A stretch of 64,000 bases of DNA from Syntrophomonadaceae bacterium (GTDB lineage Bacteria > Bacillota > Syntrophomonadia > Syntrophomonadales > Syntrophomonadaceae), in assembly GCA_012518685.1 (NCBI GenBank), contig JAAYRQ010000125.1, forward strand, positions 1 to 64,000. The letters are read 5' to 3'. The first letter of the stretch is position 1. Every line of letters starts with the position of its first letter. Shown here one piece after another: positions 25,665 through 34,877 of this stretch. The translations under genes and the position numbers were made by a program. Under the pieces are notes generated by a model, which did no database searches, had not been told where the DNA came from, and saw nothing but the letters and a program-made list of their open reading frames with translations.

Positions 25665-26608
25665 GTATTGACACTAGTCTTTATACTACTTCTTTAGCAG
25701 TAGTAGACGAAAAATTTAATATTTTATGGGAAAAAAGAATGCCCCTTACTGTTGAAAAAGGTGAAAGGGGTTTAAGACAATCAGAAGCACTCTTTTATCA
25801 TATTAAAAATCTACCCTTATTATTTCAAGCATTATCTAACCACTTAGAAATTGAATATAAGGCTATAGCTGTCAGTGCTACACCTAGACCTATAGTGGAT
25901 AGTTATATGCCCGTTTTCAAAGCGGGAGAAGCAGTAGCTATTTCACTATGTAGCCTGTTAAGAATTCCTTTGTATTTAGTTAGTCATCAAGAAGGACACA
26001 TTATGGCAGGAATAGCCCATAATCTAGAATTATTAGCTGAAAATGAATTTTTGGCTATTCATTTTTCTGGTGGTACTTCTGAATTACTCCATATTTCAAA
26101 AGGCAAGAGTAATAATTATTTCAAAATAAATGTTAGCTTAGCGGCTCTAGACTTATATGCAGGTCAATTTATTGATCGGATAGGAGTAGCTTTAGGACTG
26201 CCTTTTCCAGCTGGGCAAGAATTAGAAAAACTTGCCCTAAGTGCAACTAATTATAATATTACTATTCCAGCGGCAGTTAAAAAAGAAGGTTTTTCTTTTT
26301 CTGGTGCAGAAACTATGGCAATAAAGTTAATAAAAGAAGGTGTTCCCCGAGCTGAAATTGCCTATGCAGTTTTTAGGAATATTGCAAATTCTATAGAAAA
26401 AGCAATTTTACTAGCTGCTGAAAAACACAAGAATAAAAATGTTTTATTAGTAGGTGGTGTAATGGCTAATTCATTAATTAGAAAAAGATTAAGGGAAAGG
26501 CTAGAACATCCAGCGGTAGGGATGAAATTATATTTTGCTACAGCTCAGTTAAGTACTGATAATGCTGTAGGAATAGCTTTGTTAGGCATGGTTTTAGAAA
26601 CTAAATAA
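25652..26608 (+). CDS. TsaD/Kae1-like ASKHA-fold protein (paralogue)
   Basis: This 318-aa protein begins Y-L-G-I-D-T-S-L-Y-T-T-S, like TsaD, and carries the metal-binding motif H-Q-E-G-H in the position of the TsaD H-M-E-G-H, plus the G-G-T-S-E-L-L loop and the C-terminal V-G-G-V-M-A-N-S. TsaD makes threonylcarbamoyl-adenosine in tRNA. The divergence and the location between nusB and xseA fit a Clostridial TsaD-like paralogue often labelled O-sialoglycoprotein endopeptidase. Whether it is the cell's only TsaD cannot be decided here. Confidence 0.75.
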   Translation: MFYLGIDTSLYTTSLAVVDEKFNILWEKRMPLTVEKGERGLRQSEALFYHIKNLPLLFQALSNHLEIEYKAIAVSATPRPIVDSYMPVFKAGEAVAISLCSLLRIPLYLVSHQEGHIMAGIAHNLELLAENEFLAIHFSGGTSELLHISKGKSNNYFKINVSLAALDLYAGQFIDRIGVALGLPFPAGQELEKLALSATNYNITIPAAVKKEGFSFSGAETMAIKLIKEGVPRAEIAYAVFRNIANSIEKAILLAAEKHKNKNVLLVGGVMANSLIRKRLRERLEHPAVGMKLYFATAQLSTDNAVGIALLGMVLETK

Positions 26609-26664
26609 TTTATAGTATTAGTTTTAATAACTACATTTTTTATTGAGAAAGTGGTATTTATAAT

Positions 26665-27861
26665 ATGGCCGATTTTATTACTGTTACCGAACTTAATAAG
26701 TATGTTGAAAATATTTTAAAAGCAGATATATTTTTAAATAATTTTTGGCTAAAGGGTGAAATATCTGGTTTTAGATTATATCGCCAATCTGGGCATATGT
26801 ATTTTACTTTAAAGGATGAAACTGCACAGGTTAGTTGTGTTATGTTTAAAAGTAGAAATAAAAACTTAGATTTTGTACCTGAAGATGGTCAAAAGGTATT
26901 ACTAAGAGGACAGGTTAGCTTATTTGCTGAACAAGGTAAATATCAAGTATATGTTGAAGAAATGCAGCCCTATGGTTTAGGGGGGCTATTTTTGTACTTA
27001 GAACAACTTAAACAAAACTTGGCTAAGGCAGGTTATTTTGCTGCAGATAAGAAAAAGATAATTCCGCAATTAGTTAATAAAGTGGGAGTGGTTACTTCTC
27101 AAGATGGTGCTGCCTTTCATGATATAGTAAGAGTATTAAGAAGTAGGCATAGTGGGGTAGAAATTATCTTAGCTCATACTACTGTTCAAGGTGAAGAGGC
27201 ACCTATGGAAATTGCTAATGCTATAAATAGATTAAATGAACATAATTATGTAGAAGTTATAATTGTAGGTAGGGGTGGAGGTTCTTTAGAAGATTTAATG
27301 GCTTTTAATAGTGAGGAAGTTGTTAAGGCTATTTATAAATCTACCATTCCTATTATATCGGCAGTAGGGCACGAGATTGATTTTAGCTTAGCTGATTTAG
27401 CGGCTGATGTAAGAGCGGTAACTCCAACCCAAGCTGCACAATTGGCTGTACCTGAAATAGCTTTACTAGAAAAACAAATTAAGGACTATAGGGAAAGATT
27501 AACTTTAGCTGTAACTAGACATATTAATCATAGAAGTGAATTAATAGATAATCTTATGATGCGAAAAGTATGGAAAAATCCTAAAATTCTAATTGAAGAA
27601 AGGGAAGAAAGGCTATCAACTCTTCAAAACAGCCTTTTAAAAGCAATAATTAGCAATATAGATAAAAGACATACACAACTTTCTTCACTATTGTCAACTT
27701 TAGATGCCCTTAGTCCTTTAAAAGTTAAACAGAGGGGCTATGCTATATTACTTAAAGAAGGCAAGTTAATTCGCTCCATTAATGATGTTAATATAGGGGA
27801 TCAGGCTATGGCTAAAATCGCTGATGGCACAATAAATGTACTTATTACAGATAAGGGGTAA
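26665..27861 (+). CDS. xseA: exodeoxyribonuclease VII large subunit
   Basis: XseA is the catalytic subunit of ExoVII, which degrades single-stranded DNA to short oligonucleotides. The 398-aa product has an N-terminal OB fold (F-W-L-K-G-E-I-S-G-F; G-H-M-Y-F-T-L-K-D), the central catalytic domain (V-G-V-V-T-S-Q-D-G-A-A-F-H-D; G-R-G-G-G-S-L-E-D-L; A-V-G-H-E-I-D-F) and a coiled coil C-terminus. Length is normal for Firmicutes. xseB follows after 8 bases. Confidence 0.95.
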   Translation: MADFITVTELNKYVENILKADIFLNNFWLKGEISGFRLYRQSGHMYFTLKDETAQVSCVMFKSRNKNLDFVPEDGQKVLLRGQVSLFAEQGKYQVYVEEMQPYGLGGLFLYLEQLKQNLAKAGYFAADKKKIIPQLVNKVGVVTSQDGAAFHDIVRVLRSRHSGVEIILAHTTVQGEEAPMEIANAINRLNEHNYVEVIIVGRGGGSLEDLMAFNSEEVVKAIYKSTIPIISAVGHEIDFSLADLAADVRAVTPTQAAQLAVPEIALLEKQIKDYRERLTLAVTRHINHRSELIDNLMMRKVWKNPKILIEEREERLSTLQNSLLKAIISNIDKRHTQLSSLLSTLDALSPLKVKQRGYAILLKEGKLIRSINDVNIGDQAMAKIADGTINVLITDKG

Positions 27862-27869
27862 TATATCTA

Positions 27870-28091
27870 ATGGAAAATATTAATTTTGAATTAGCCCTAA
27901 AACGCTTAGAGGATATTGTCAGCTTAATAGAGAAAGGGCAGTTAGACCTTGATGAATCTATTAAATTATTTGAAGAAGGTATGAAGTTATCAGTTTTTTG
28001 CCAAACAGAATTAGAAAAAGCTGATAATAAGATTAAGCTTTTGTTGGCTGATGAAGAAACTGGTGAATTAAAAATTATTTCACAAGATTAA
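27870..28091 (+). CDS. xseB: exodeoxyribonuclease VII small subunit
   Basis: This 73-aa helical protein carries the family pattern F-E-L-A-L-K-R-L-E-D-I-V, L-D-L-D-E-S-I-K-L-F-E-E-G-M and a C-terminal K-I-K-L-L. It binds the XseA coiled coil to form the ExoVII holoenzyme. It directly follows xseA. Confidence 0.93.
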   Translation: MENINFELALKRLEDIVSLIEKGQLDLDESIKLFEEGMKLSVFCQTELEKADNKIKLLLADEETGELKIISQD

Positions 28092-28154
28092 TCACCTTGC
28101 GATAAGTATTAACTTTATAGCATGGGCGATGGTAAAGTTTTTAAGGAGTACTAT

Positions 28155-29051
28155 ATGGATTTATCTATTTTTTCACATGAACTTAATATAAGAAAAAAAC
28201 TTATAGAGGATAATTTAGTTAAATGCATAAATATTAATGCTCATCCACCCTCTATTCATGCTGCTATGGAATATGCCCTATTAAATGGTGGCAAAAGGAT
28301 AAGGCCGATTATGGTTTTAGAAGGGGCGAAGTTGGCGGGTATTGATTATAAAAAGATTCTACCAACTGCTTGTGCACTGGAGTTAATACATACTTATTCT
28401 CTAGTGCATGATGACTTACCCGCTATGGATAATGATGAATTACGCAGGGGTAAACCGACCTGTCATATAGAATATGGAGAAGATATAGCTATATTAACTG
28501 GGGATGCACTACTTACTTTGGCTTTTGAGTTATTAGCCAGTAATAGTCAAGTGGTGGGGATAAATAATCTCAATGTAGTTAAGGTTATAAGCGAAGTTGC
28601 GAATGCAGCAGGGAGCCAAGGTATGATTGGTGGACAAGTAATCGACTTGGCTTCTGAAGGTAAAAGCATTGATTACGATAGCTTGCTTAATTTACATAGT
28701 CTTAAAACTGGTAAATTATTTGAGGCTTCCTTAGTTTCTGGAGCAATTTTAGGGGATATGGGTGAAGAAGATATTAAAAAATTAAGAAACTATGCTTATC
28801 ATTATGGTTTGGCCTTTCAAATAACTGATGATATTTTAGATGTAACTGGAGATGTAAGCAAAGTTGGCAAGCCTATAGGCAGTGATGAAAAAAATTTCAA
28901 AACTACTTATCCTACTTTGTTTGGTATAGAAAAATCTAAAGAATTAGCTAAGGTGAATATAGATAAGTGCATTGATAACCTTAATAGTTTTGGTGAAAAG
29001 GCAGATTTTTTAAAAAGTTTGGCAATATATACTTTATTAAGAAACAATTAA
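28155..29051 (+). CDS. ispA: polyprenyl synthetase (farnesyl or geranylgeranyl diphosphate synthase type)
   Basis: The enzyme condenses isopentenyl diphosphate with allylic diphosphates. The 298-aa product has both Asp-rich motifs, H-D-D-L-P-A-M-D-N-D (first) and D-D-I-L-D-V-T-G-D (second), and G-G-K-R-I-R-P near the N-terminus. A start at ATG 28155, 6 bases after AAGGAG, is better than the upstream frame start at 28122. It sits upstream of OLE RNA, oapA and dxs, an arrangement known from OLE-containing species. Confidence 0.92.
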   Translation: MDLSIFSHELNIRKKLIEDNLVKCININAHPPSIHAAMEYALLNGGKRIRPIMVLEGAKLAGIDYKKILPTACALELIHTYSLVHDDLPAMDNDELRRGKPTCHIEYGEDIAILTGDALLTLAFELLASNSQVVGINNLNVVKVISEVANAAGSQGMIGGQVIDLASEGKSIDYDSLLNLHSLKTGKLFEASLVSGAILGDMGEEDIKKLRNYAYHYGLAFQITDDILDVTGDVSKVGKPIGSDEKNFKTTYPTLFGIEKSKELAKVNIDKCIDNLNSFGEKADFLKSLAIYTLLRNN

Positions 29052-29112
29052 TATTATAATTAAACTAGAACTAATTTTAGAAACTATGTTATAATTACTA
29101 TCTGATAAGAAT

Positions 29113-29690
29113 GCTGGCAAAAGGTTGCAGTATTCTAGTCAACTCTATTGATGTCGAAGACGGGCCTAAAAATCCGTTAAGGGCACATCGATGAAGCTTT
29201 TGGTAGCGGCTTCTGACGCCCAGTTAGGGGTCCTTGCTGGAAGTTAAGGGTAATGGGGCAATCCGCAAAGGCATGCGGGCATGACCCCCTTATCCGTGGA
29301 GGCTCTCTTTGCTTTGGTAAAGGGAGAAAACCTGCATTTGGTGCAAGCTGGGTGCAGTGTAGCCTGCCTTGCGTGGAGACGGCGAATGAGCGTAGGGGGC
29401 ATTACTATCTCGGCCAAGATAGTAACGGCCTGCTCTGAAACCGTATTCTGCAAAAGAGGCTAGACATTGATGTGAGTTGTTGAGGAAAACTCCTAGACTG
29501 TGTGTAGAAATACGCGGTTTGTCGGGGATTAAAGTGTGTACTAAGTGGTAGTCCAGCCTTGCTTTCGGTAACGGAGCAAAGCAAACATAAAGGGAAACCG
29601 CCCATTTGGTAACATTTGGGGGATTTGCTGGGAAAACCTGCTGGACCTAAGTCGCAGTGTTTACTCGATGAACAACCTTTTGCCAGAACT
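29113..29690 (+). ncRNA. OLE RNA (ornate, large, extremophilic)
   Basis: About 660 bases between ispA and the next gene hold no plausible protein but are visibly richer in G and C than the flanks. CTGGCAAAAGGTTG (29114-29127) is perfectly complementary to CAACCTTTTGCCAG (29673-29686), so the ends of a roughly 575-nt RNA pair. The size, the terminal helix, the position in an xseA-xseB-ispA-[RNA]-oapA-dxs-tlyA-nadK-argR-recN series and the membrane protein gene right after it fit OLE RNA, which forms a membrane-bound ribonucleoprotein with OapA. Many internal stems are present, for example ACTATC-ggccaa-GATAGT near 29404-29423. A TATAAT at 29090-29095 could be a local promoter, but its -35 is weak, so the RNA may be processed from the operon message. 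Exact ends are estimates. Confidence 0.9.
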
Positions 29691-29722
29691 GATTATTTTT
29701 TATCTAAGGGGATATAGCAACT

Positions 29723-30295
29723 TTGTTTAGCTATATAAAAAAAGAAAATTTAATATCTGGATTATTAGTAGCCTTTTTAACATTTTTTATTGCCTTGTTT
29801 GTGAGCTTAGGCTCCGAGGCTTTAGTGCGTGCAGTAAATAGTGTTTTATTGGCTATTGTTTTATTGTTGGGTATAATATTTTTAGGAATATTTTTTGATA
29901 TTATAGGAACTGCTGCTACTGCTGCAAAATTGCCGCCTTTTAATGCTAAGGCGGCAAAAAAAATATATGGGGCAAAACAAGCTGTTAAAATTACTATTAA
30001 TGCGGATAAGGTAGCTAATTTTTGTAATGATGTAATTGGTGATGTGGCAGGTACTTTAAGTGGGGCCATTGGTGCAGGAATTGTAATCAGCCTAGTTAAT
30101 TCTTTTAATTTACTTGACATAGTCTTATTAGGAGCGGTGATGACAAGCTTAATAGCTGCCCTAACAGTAGGCGGAAAAGCCATTGGTAAAAAAATCGCTA
30201 TTAATAAAGCTAATAATATTATTTTAAGGGTAGGAATTATCTTAGCCTGGATTGAAAAAATTACTGGTAAAGAATTGTTTGAGAATAGAAGGTGA
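29723..30295 (+). CDS. oapA: OLE-associated protein A
   Basis: This 190-aa protein has about four membrane helices (roughly residues 12-30, 36-60, 115-135 and 140-160) and a basic segment between the second and third (P-F-N-A-K-A-A-K-K-I-Y-G-A-K-Q-A-V-K), as expected for a membrane protein that binds RNA. Its size and position right after the OLE RNA and before dxs match OapA, which tethers OLE RNA to the membrane. The start is TTG at 29723, 11 bases after AAGGGG. The family call rests mainly on context and topology. Confidence 0.82.
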   Translation: MFSYIKKENLISGLLVAFLTFFIALFVSLGSEALVRAVNSVLLAIVLLLGIIFLGIFFDIIGTAATAAKLPPFNAKAAKKIYGAKQAVKITINADKVANFCNDVIGDVAGTLSGAIGAGIVISLVNSFNLLDIVLLGAVMTSLIAALTVGGKAIGKKIAINKANNIILRVGIILAWIEKITGKELFENRR

Positions 30296-30302
30296 AACAG
30301 AT

Positions 30303-32210
30303 TTGATTTTAGATAGAATAGACTCACCAAAAGAATTAAAAAAACTATCCTTTGCAGAATTAACCGTTTTAGCAAACGAAATTAGGCAGTTATTAGTTGC
30401 TAGTGTTTCACAATGTGGTGGACATTTAGCTGCTAACTTGGGAGTAGTCGAATTAACAATAGCCTTACATAAGGTGTTTGATTTGCCTAATGATAAAATA
30501 ATATGGGATGTAGGACACCAAAGTTATGTCCACAAAATTTTGACAGGCCGTAAAGATAAAATGGATTCCTTAAGACAATACGGGGGGCTTAGTGGATTTC
30601 CCAAGTATGAGGAATCGATTTATGATGCCTTTAATACTGGACATAGTTCTACTTCTATATCTGCAGCCTTAGGTTTTGCCCTAGCGAGAGATATTAATAA
30701 TGATGATTACAAGGTAATTGCAGTGATTGGTGATGGTGCTCTAACTGGAGGTATGGCTTTTGAAGCGTTAAATCATGCGGGACATACTAGTAGTGACTTA
30801 ATAGTCATCTTAAATGATAATGAAATGTCTATTTCTAAAAATGTCGGAGCTATGTCTAGTTATTTGAATCGCTTAAGAACTGACCCTTCTTATGCTAGGA
30901 CTAAAGATGATATAGAACAACTTTTGCAAAAAATCCCTGGAATTGGTCCTAATATCTTAAGGGCAGCTGGTCGCTTTAAAAATACGGTAAAATATATAAT
31001 GGTACCTGGTACTTTATTTGAGGAATTAGGCTTTACTTATATAGGTCCTGTGAATGGACATAATCTTGAAGAACTTAATTTAGTCTTATCTAATGCTAAG
31101 AAAATGAAAGGACCCATACTAATCCATACTATTACCCAAAAAGGCAAAGGGTATGAACCAGCTTTGTTAAACCCCGATATTTTTCATGGGGTAGGACCCT
31201 TTGATATTGATACTGGTAGCCAAGTTAAAAAACCGATTAAGACTTATACCGAATTATTTGGTGAGTTTATGGTGAATAAAGCCCTAGAAGATAAAAAGCT
31301 GGTAGCGATTACTGCCGCGATGACTAGTGGTACAGGCTTAAGCGAATTTGCAAATAAGTTTCCTCATAGATTTTTTGATGTAGGTATATGTGAACAGCAT
31401 GCTGTGACTATGTCAGCAGCTATGGCCAGAGCAGGTTTAAAACCTGTAGTTGCTATATATTCAACTTTTTTACAAAGAGCCTATGATCAATTAATCCATG
31501 ATGTAGCATTGCAGAATTTACCAGTAATTTTTGCCTTGGATAGGGCTGGCTTAGTAGGAGATGATGGGCCTACACATCATGGAGTTTTCGATATTTCTTA
31601 TTTAAGGAGTATTCCCAACTTTACCATAATGGCACCAGCTAATGAGAATGAACTTTTAGATATGTTACATACCTCATTCTATATTGGTGGACCTGTAGCT
31701 ATAAGGTGGCCTAGGGGTGTCGGTGAAGGTGTGCAAATTAATAGTAGCAGAAATACTTTGGATATAGGTAAAATAAAAAGGATAAAAGATGGTGACAATT
31801 TAGCCATTATAGCAGTGGGTAGGGGGGTAAGTATAGCAATTGAAGTAGCTAAGTTACTAAAACAGGCTAGTATAGAAGCAGAAGTAATAGATGCTAGGTA
31901 TATTAAGCCCTTGGATAATGACGGCATTTTAGAAACAGCCAGCAAGGCCAGTTATATTATTACGATTGAAGATAACCTGCTAATGGCGGGGTTTGGTAGC
32001 AGTGTGGTAGAATTGCTTTCGGACTATAATGTAAATGTTAAAGTTCATAGGGTAGGGATTCCCGATGAATTTGTTGAGCATGGAAAAATAGATATACTGT
32101 ATGATTTTTTAGGCATGGATGCTAAATCGATTGTGGAATCTATTAGCACTAAATGGCCTGAACTTTTCGGATCATACTCTTGGGAGTTGCTGAAGTTTGG
32201 AAAAAACTAG
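30303..32210 (+). CDS. dxs: 1-deoxy-D-xylulose-5-phosphate synthase
   Basis: Dxs condenses pyruvate and glyceraldehyde 3-phosphate in the first step of the MEP isoprenoid pathway. The 635-aa product has the conserved G-H-Q-S-Y-V-H-K-I-L-T-G-R, the thiamine diphosphate motif G-D-G-A-L-T-G-G-M-A-F-E-A-L-N, E-Q-H-A-V-T and the C-terminal transketolase domain. The start at TTG 30303, about 8 bases after AAGGTG, gives the normal length; the frame is open further upstream into oapA. It lies in the same operon as ispA. Confidence 0.95.
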   Translation: MILDRIDSPKELKKLSFAELTVLANEIRQLLVASVSQCGGHLAANLGVVELTIALHKVFDLPNDKIIWDVGHQSYVHKILTGRKDKMDSLRQYGGLSGFPKYEESIYDAFNTGHSSTSISAALGFALARDINNDDYKVIAVIGDGALTGGMAFEALNHAGHTSSDLIVILNDNEMSISKNVGAMSSYLNRLRTDPSYARTKDDIEQLLQKIPGIGPNILRAAGRFKNTVKYIMVPGTLFEELGFTYIGPVNGHNLEELNLVLSNAKKMKGPILIHTITQKGKGYEPALLNPDIFHGVGPFDIDTGSQVKKPIKTYTELFGEFMVNKALEDKKLVAITAAMTSGTGLSEFANKFPHRFFDVGICEQHAVTMSAAMARAGLKPVVAIYSTFLQRAYDQLIHDVALQNLPVIFALDRAGLVGDDGPTHHGVFDISYLRSIPNFTIMAPANENELLDMLHTSFYIGGPVAIRWPRGVGEGVQINSSRNTLDIGKIKRIKDGDNLAIIAVGRGVSIAIEVAKLLKQASIEAEVIDARYIKPLDNDGILETASKASYIITIEDNLLMAGFGSSVVELLSDYNVNVKVHRVGIPDEFVEHGKIDILYDFLGMDAKSIVESISTKWPELFGSYSWELLKFGKN

Positions 32211-33000
32211 ATTGGATCAAGAGATTCATAGACAAGGTTTAACTGATAGCAGAGAAAAAGCAAAAGCATTAGTCCTGGCAGGAAAAGTTAAAGTAAATGG
32301 AGTAAGAGTAGATAAGCCTGGAACTAATGTAAAAAAAGATGTAACAATAATGATAGAGGCTCCTCCTAAGTATGTGAGTAGGGGTGGTTATAAGCTGGAA
32401 AAAGCTATTAGTGACTTTAATATTGATTTCAAAGACAAAATGGTTTTAGATGTAGGTGCCTCAACAGGCGGATACACAGATTGTGCCCTACAGCATGGTG
32501 CCCAAAAAGTTTGGGCTATAGATGTAGGATATGGTCAACTGGATTGGCGATTAAGAAATGATCCAAGGGTAATTAATATTGAACGGACTAATATTCGGAA
32601 TTTTACACTTGATGATTTAGGTAAACAGATGGATATAGTAACTATTGATGTTTCTTTTATATCTACTAAGTTAGTTTTTCCTATTGTAAAAGATTTAATA
32701 AAAAATACTGGAATTATTATATCCTTGATTAAGCCACAATTTGAAGCGGGAAAAAATAAGGTTGGTAAAAAAGGAGTAATAAGGGATATTAATATTCATA
32801 AGGAAGTTTTATTAACTAGTATTTTTAATGCTAACGAAGTAGGACTTAATTGTATTGGTATCACTTATTCACCCATAACTGGACCAGAAGGTAATATAGA
32901 ATATTTTTTATATCTGCATTTAATTAAGGAAAATTTAACTGATATTGATGATTATGTAGCTAAAGTAACCGCGGAAGCACATAAGAAACTAGGAGGTTAA
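32197..33000 (+). CDS. tlyA: TlyA family RNA methyltransferase
   Basis: TlyA proteins are S4-domain/FtsJ-type methyltransferases that 2'-O-methylate rRNA. The 267-aa product has an S4 domain (L-D-Q-E-I-H-R-Q-G-L; A-G-K-V-K-V-N-G) and a methyltransferase domain with the SAM motif V-L-D-V-G-A-S-T-G-G-Y-T-D-C-A-L and I-K-P-Q-F-E-A-G. It starts at TTG and overlaps the dxs 3' end by 14 bases. In Firmicutes it is regularly found between dxs and nadK. Confidence 0.9.
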   Translation: MEKTRLDQEIHRQGLTDSREKAKALVLAGKVKVNGVRVDKPGTNVKKDVTIMIEAPPKYVSRGGYKLEKAISDFNIDFKDKMVLDVGASTGGYTDCALQHGAQKVWAIDVGYGQLDWRLRNDPRVINIERTNIRNFTLDDLGKQMDIVTIDVSFISTKLVFPIVKDLIKNTGIIISLIKPQFEAGKNKVGKKGVIRDINIHKEVLLTSIFNANEVGLNCIGITYSPITGPEGNIEYFLYLHLIKENLTDIDDYVAKVTAEAHKKLGG

Positions 33001-33007
33001 TGGTATT

Positions 33008-33817
33008 GTGAAAGTGCTTTTAGTTAATAACCGTTTAAAAGCTAGTACAGAAGTAATGGCTAAAGATATTGCTAATAGTCTAATTAAAAGGGATATTTCC
33101 GTAGTTATAGATGAAGGAAATGGCTATATTGATAATATAGATTTAGTAATAGTCTTGGGTGGGGATGGCACTATATTAAGGGCGGCTAGACAATATGCTT
33201 ATGAGAATACTCCTATTTTAGGTGTCAATATGGGTACTGTGGGTTTTTTAAGCACGATTGAGTTAAATGAATTTTATCATTATTTAGAACGCATTATAAC
33301 AGGTGATTATATTTTAGATGCTAGAATGTTACTAGATGTTATGATTTACAAAAATGGACAACTATATAAAAACAACATTTGTCTGAATGAAGTAGTCATA
33401 AAATCTAAGAATCACAAAATGATTAATTTCGATGTAGAAATTGGTGGAGATAAACAAAATTCTTATAAAGGTGATGGTCTATTGGTGGCTACACCCACTG
33501 GTTCAACTGCATATTCCTTATCTTGTGGGGGACCTATTGCAGATCCAGATTTGGAAGTATTTATTATTACCCCTATGGCACCACATCTTATCACGCAAAA
33601 ACCTTTTATCTTATCCGCTACAAAGGAAATTGTTATTAATAATTTTATTGCAGGAGAAGCTATAATTAGTATGGATGGGCAGATTGCTTTTGAGCTTGAT
33701 GCCTCCTTTTCAATACATATAAAAAAATCTGAGCATCAAGTTTTATTAGTAGATTTGAAACAAAAACCTTTTTTTTCTAACTTAGAGGCTCGACTTGGCA
33801 GAAATGGGGTCACCTAG
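33008..33817 (+). CDS. nadK: NAD kinase
   Basis: NadK phosphorylates NAD to NADP. The 269-aa product has the signature V-L-G-G-D-G-T-I-L-R-A, the N-E-V-V-I motif and the glycine-rich G-D-G-L-L-V-A-T-P-T-G-S-T-A-Y with G-G-P-I. It starts at GTG with AGGAGG upstream. It is translationally linked to the methyltransferase gene that follows. Confidence 0.95.
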   Translation: MKVLLVNNRLKASTEVMAKDIANSLIKRDISVVIDEGNGYIDNIDLVIVLGGDGTILRAARQYAYENTPILGVNMGTVGFLSTIELNEFYHYLERIITGDYILDARMLLDVMIYKNGQLYKNNICLNEVVIKSKNHKMINFDVEIGGDKQNSYKGDGLLVATPTGSTAYSLSCGGPIADPDLEVFIITPMAPHLITQKPFILSATKEIVINNFIAGEAIISMDGQIAFELDASFSIHIKKSEHQVLLVDLKQKPFFSNLEARLGRNGVT

Positions 33818-33818
33818 C

Positions 33819-34391
33819 TTGAAAATAACCTATAAAAATGCGGTATTATTTTCACATTTATTTATGCAAAATTTAATATGCCAAGGTGATACTGTACTTG
33901 ATGCTACCTGTGGCAACGGGAATGATACTTTGTTTTTAGCTGATTTAGTCGGGGATACTGGTAAAGTATATGCTTTTGATATTCAGCTTGTCGCCATTAA
34001 TAATACTAAAGAAAAGTTATTAAATAACTTGGTAGCTGAAAGGGTGAAGTTGATTCACGATACTCACGAATCTATCGATTATTATATTGACGACCAATTA
34101 GATGGAGCCATGTTCAATCTAGGTTATTTACCAAATACCGATACTGACTTAATTACTTTACCTTCTTCTACATTATCAGCTATACAAAAAACTTTAATTT
34201 TATTAAAAGAAGGTGGATTAATAACTATAGTTTTTTATACTGGTCATTTTGGTGGATTAAAGGAATTAGAAGTAGTAGAGGCCAATCTGTCTAGTTTAGA
34301 TCAAAATGAATGGGTAGTCAGTCATCATAAGTTTATAAATCAAATTAACCATCCTCCCCAATTAATAACCATACAAAGAATTAGGAGGTAA
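33819..34391 (+). CDS. class I SAM-dependent rRNA methylase (YtqB-like)
   Basis: This protein of about 190 aa has the SAM motif V-L-D-A-T-C-G-N-G-N-D-T-L-F-L-A and the family segment A-M-F-N-L-G-Y-L-P, which places it in the small putative rRNA methylase family that includes B. subtilis YtqB. The frame is open from 33795; the TTG at 33819 lies 8 bases after GGGGT and just after the nadK stop, but the start is uncertain. The substrate is not established from sequence. Confidence 0.82.
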   Translation: MKITYKNAVLFSHLFMQNLICQGDTVLDATCGNGNDTLFLADLVGDTGKVYAFDIQLVAINNTKEKLLNNLVAERVKLIHDTHESIDYYIDDQLDGAMFNLGYLPNTDTDLITLPSSTLSAIQKTLILLKEGGLITIVFYTGHFGGLKELEVVEANLSSLDQNEWVVSHHKFINQINHPPQLITIQRIRR

Positions 34392-34394
34392 TAT

Positions 34395-34847
34395 ATGAAA
34401 TTAAGACGCCAGTTTGCCATAATGGATATTATCGCCAATCACCGTATTACCACACAAGAAGATTTAAATAAGGCTTTAAAAGAGGCAGGTTTTAAGGTTA
34501 CCCAGGCTACTATCTCTAGAGATATAAAAGAATTACAACTAGTCAAAATTCCTTTTCAGGACAGTTATCGTTATGCCTTACCTGAAACAACTACTTTAAA
34601 AGGCACAGAACAAAGAATGGTTAGGGTTTTTAAGGATTCGGTTATTAATATTAATTATAGTGAAAACATTATTGTAATTAGGACTATGCCAGGAGCAGCT
34701 CAATCAGTTGCCTCAGTTATAGATAATGCTGATATGCCTAATATACTAGGCAGCGTGGCTGGTGATGATACAATTATAGTAGTAGTGAAGCCTATTTCGG
34801 CTGTGGAAAAGGTTTTGAAGGATTTTAACCGTATGATAAGGGAATAG
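34395..34847 (+). CDS. argR: arginine repressor
   Basis: ArgR is a hexameric arginine-responsive DNA-binding protein. The 150-aa product has the N-terminal winged helix with T-T-Q-E-D-L-N-K-A-L and V-T-Q-A-T-I-S-R-D-I-K-E-L, and the C-terminal arginine-binding G-S-V-A-G-D-D-T-I. Its site next to recN is conserved from Bacillus to Clostridia, and in those genomes it often also regulates arginine genes elsewhere. ATG follows GGAGG. Confidence 0.95.
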   Translation: MKLRRQFAIMDIIANHRITTQEDLNKALKEAGFKVTQATISRDIKELQLVKIPFQDSYRYALPETTTLKGTEQRMVRVFKDSVININYSENIIVIRTMPGAAQSVASVIDNADMPNILGSVAGDDTIIVVVKPISAVEKVLKDFNRMIRE

Positions 34848-34877
34848 TTTTAATTCTAATTTATAAGAGGGGATATT

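Noticed and set aside
29244-29605. Several open frames of 60-70 codons on both strands inside the OLE region
   Set aside because: They overlap each other, have no ribosome binding sites and have compositions unlike the neighbouring proteins. The region is explained by a structured RNA.
29731-30375. Open minus-strand frame of about 214 codons opposite oapA
   Set aside because: It is the mirror of a hydrophobic, low-complexity coding strand. It lacks a ribosome binding site and family motifs, while the plus strand fits OapA.
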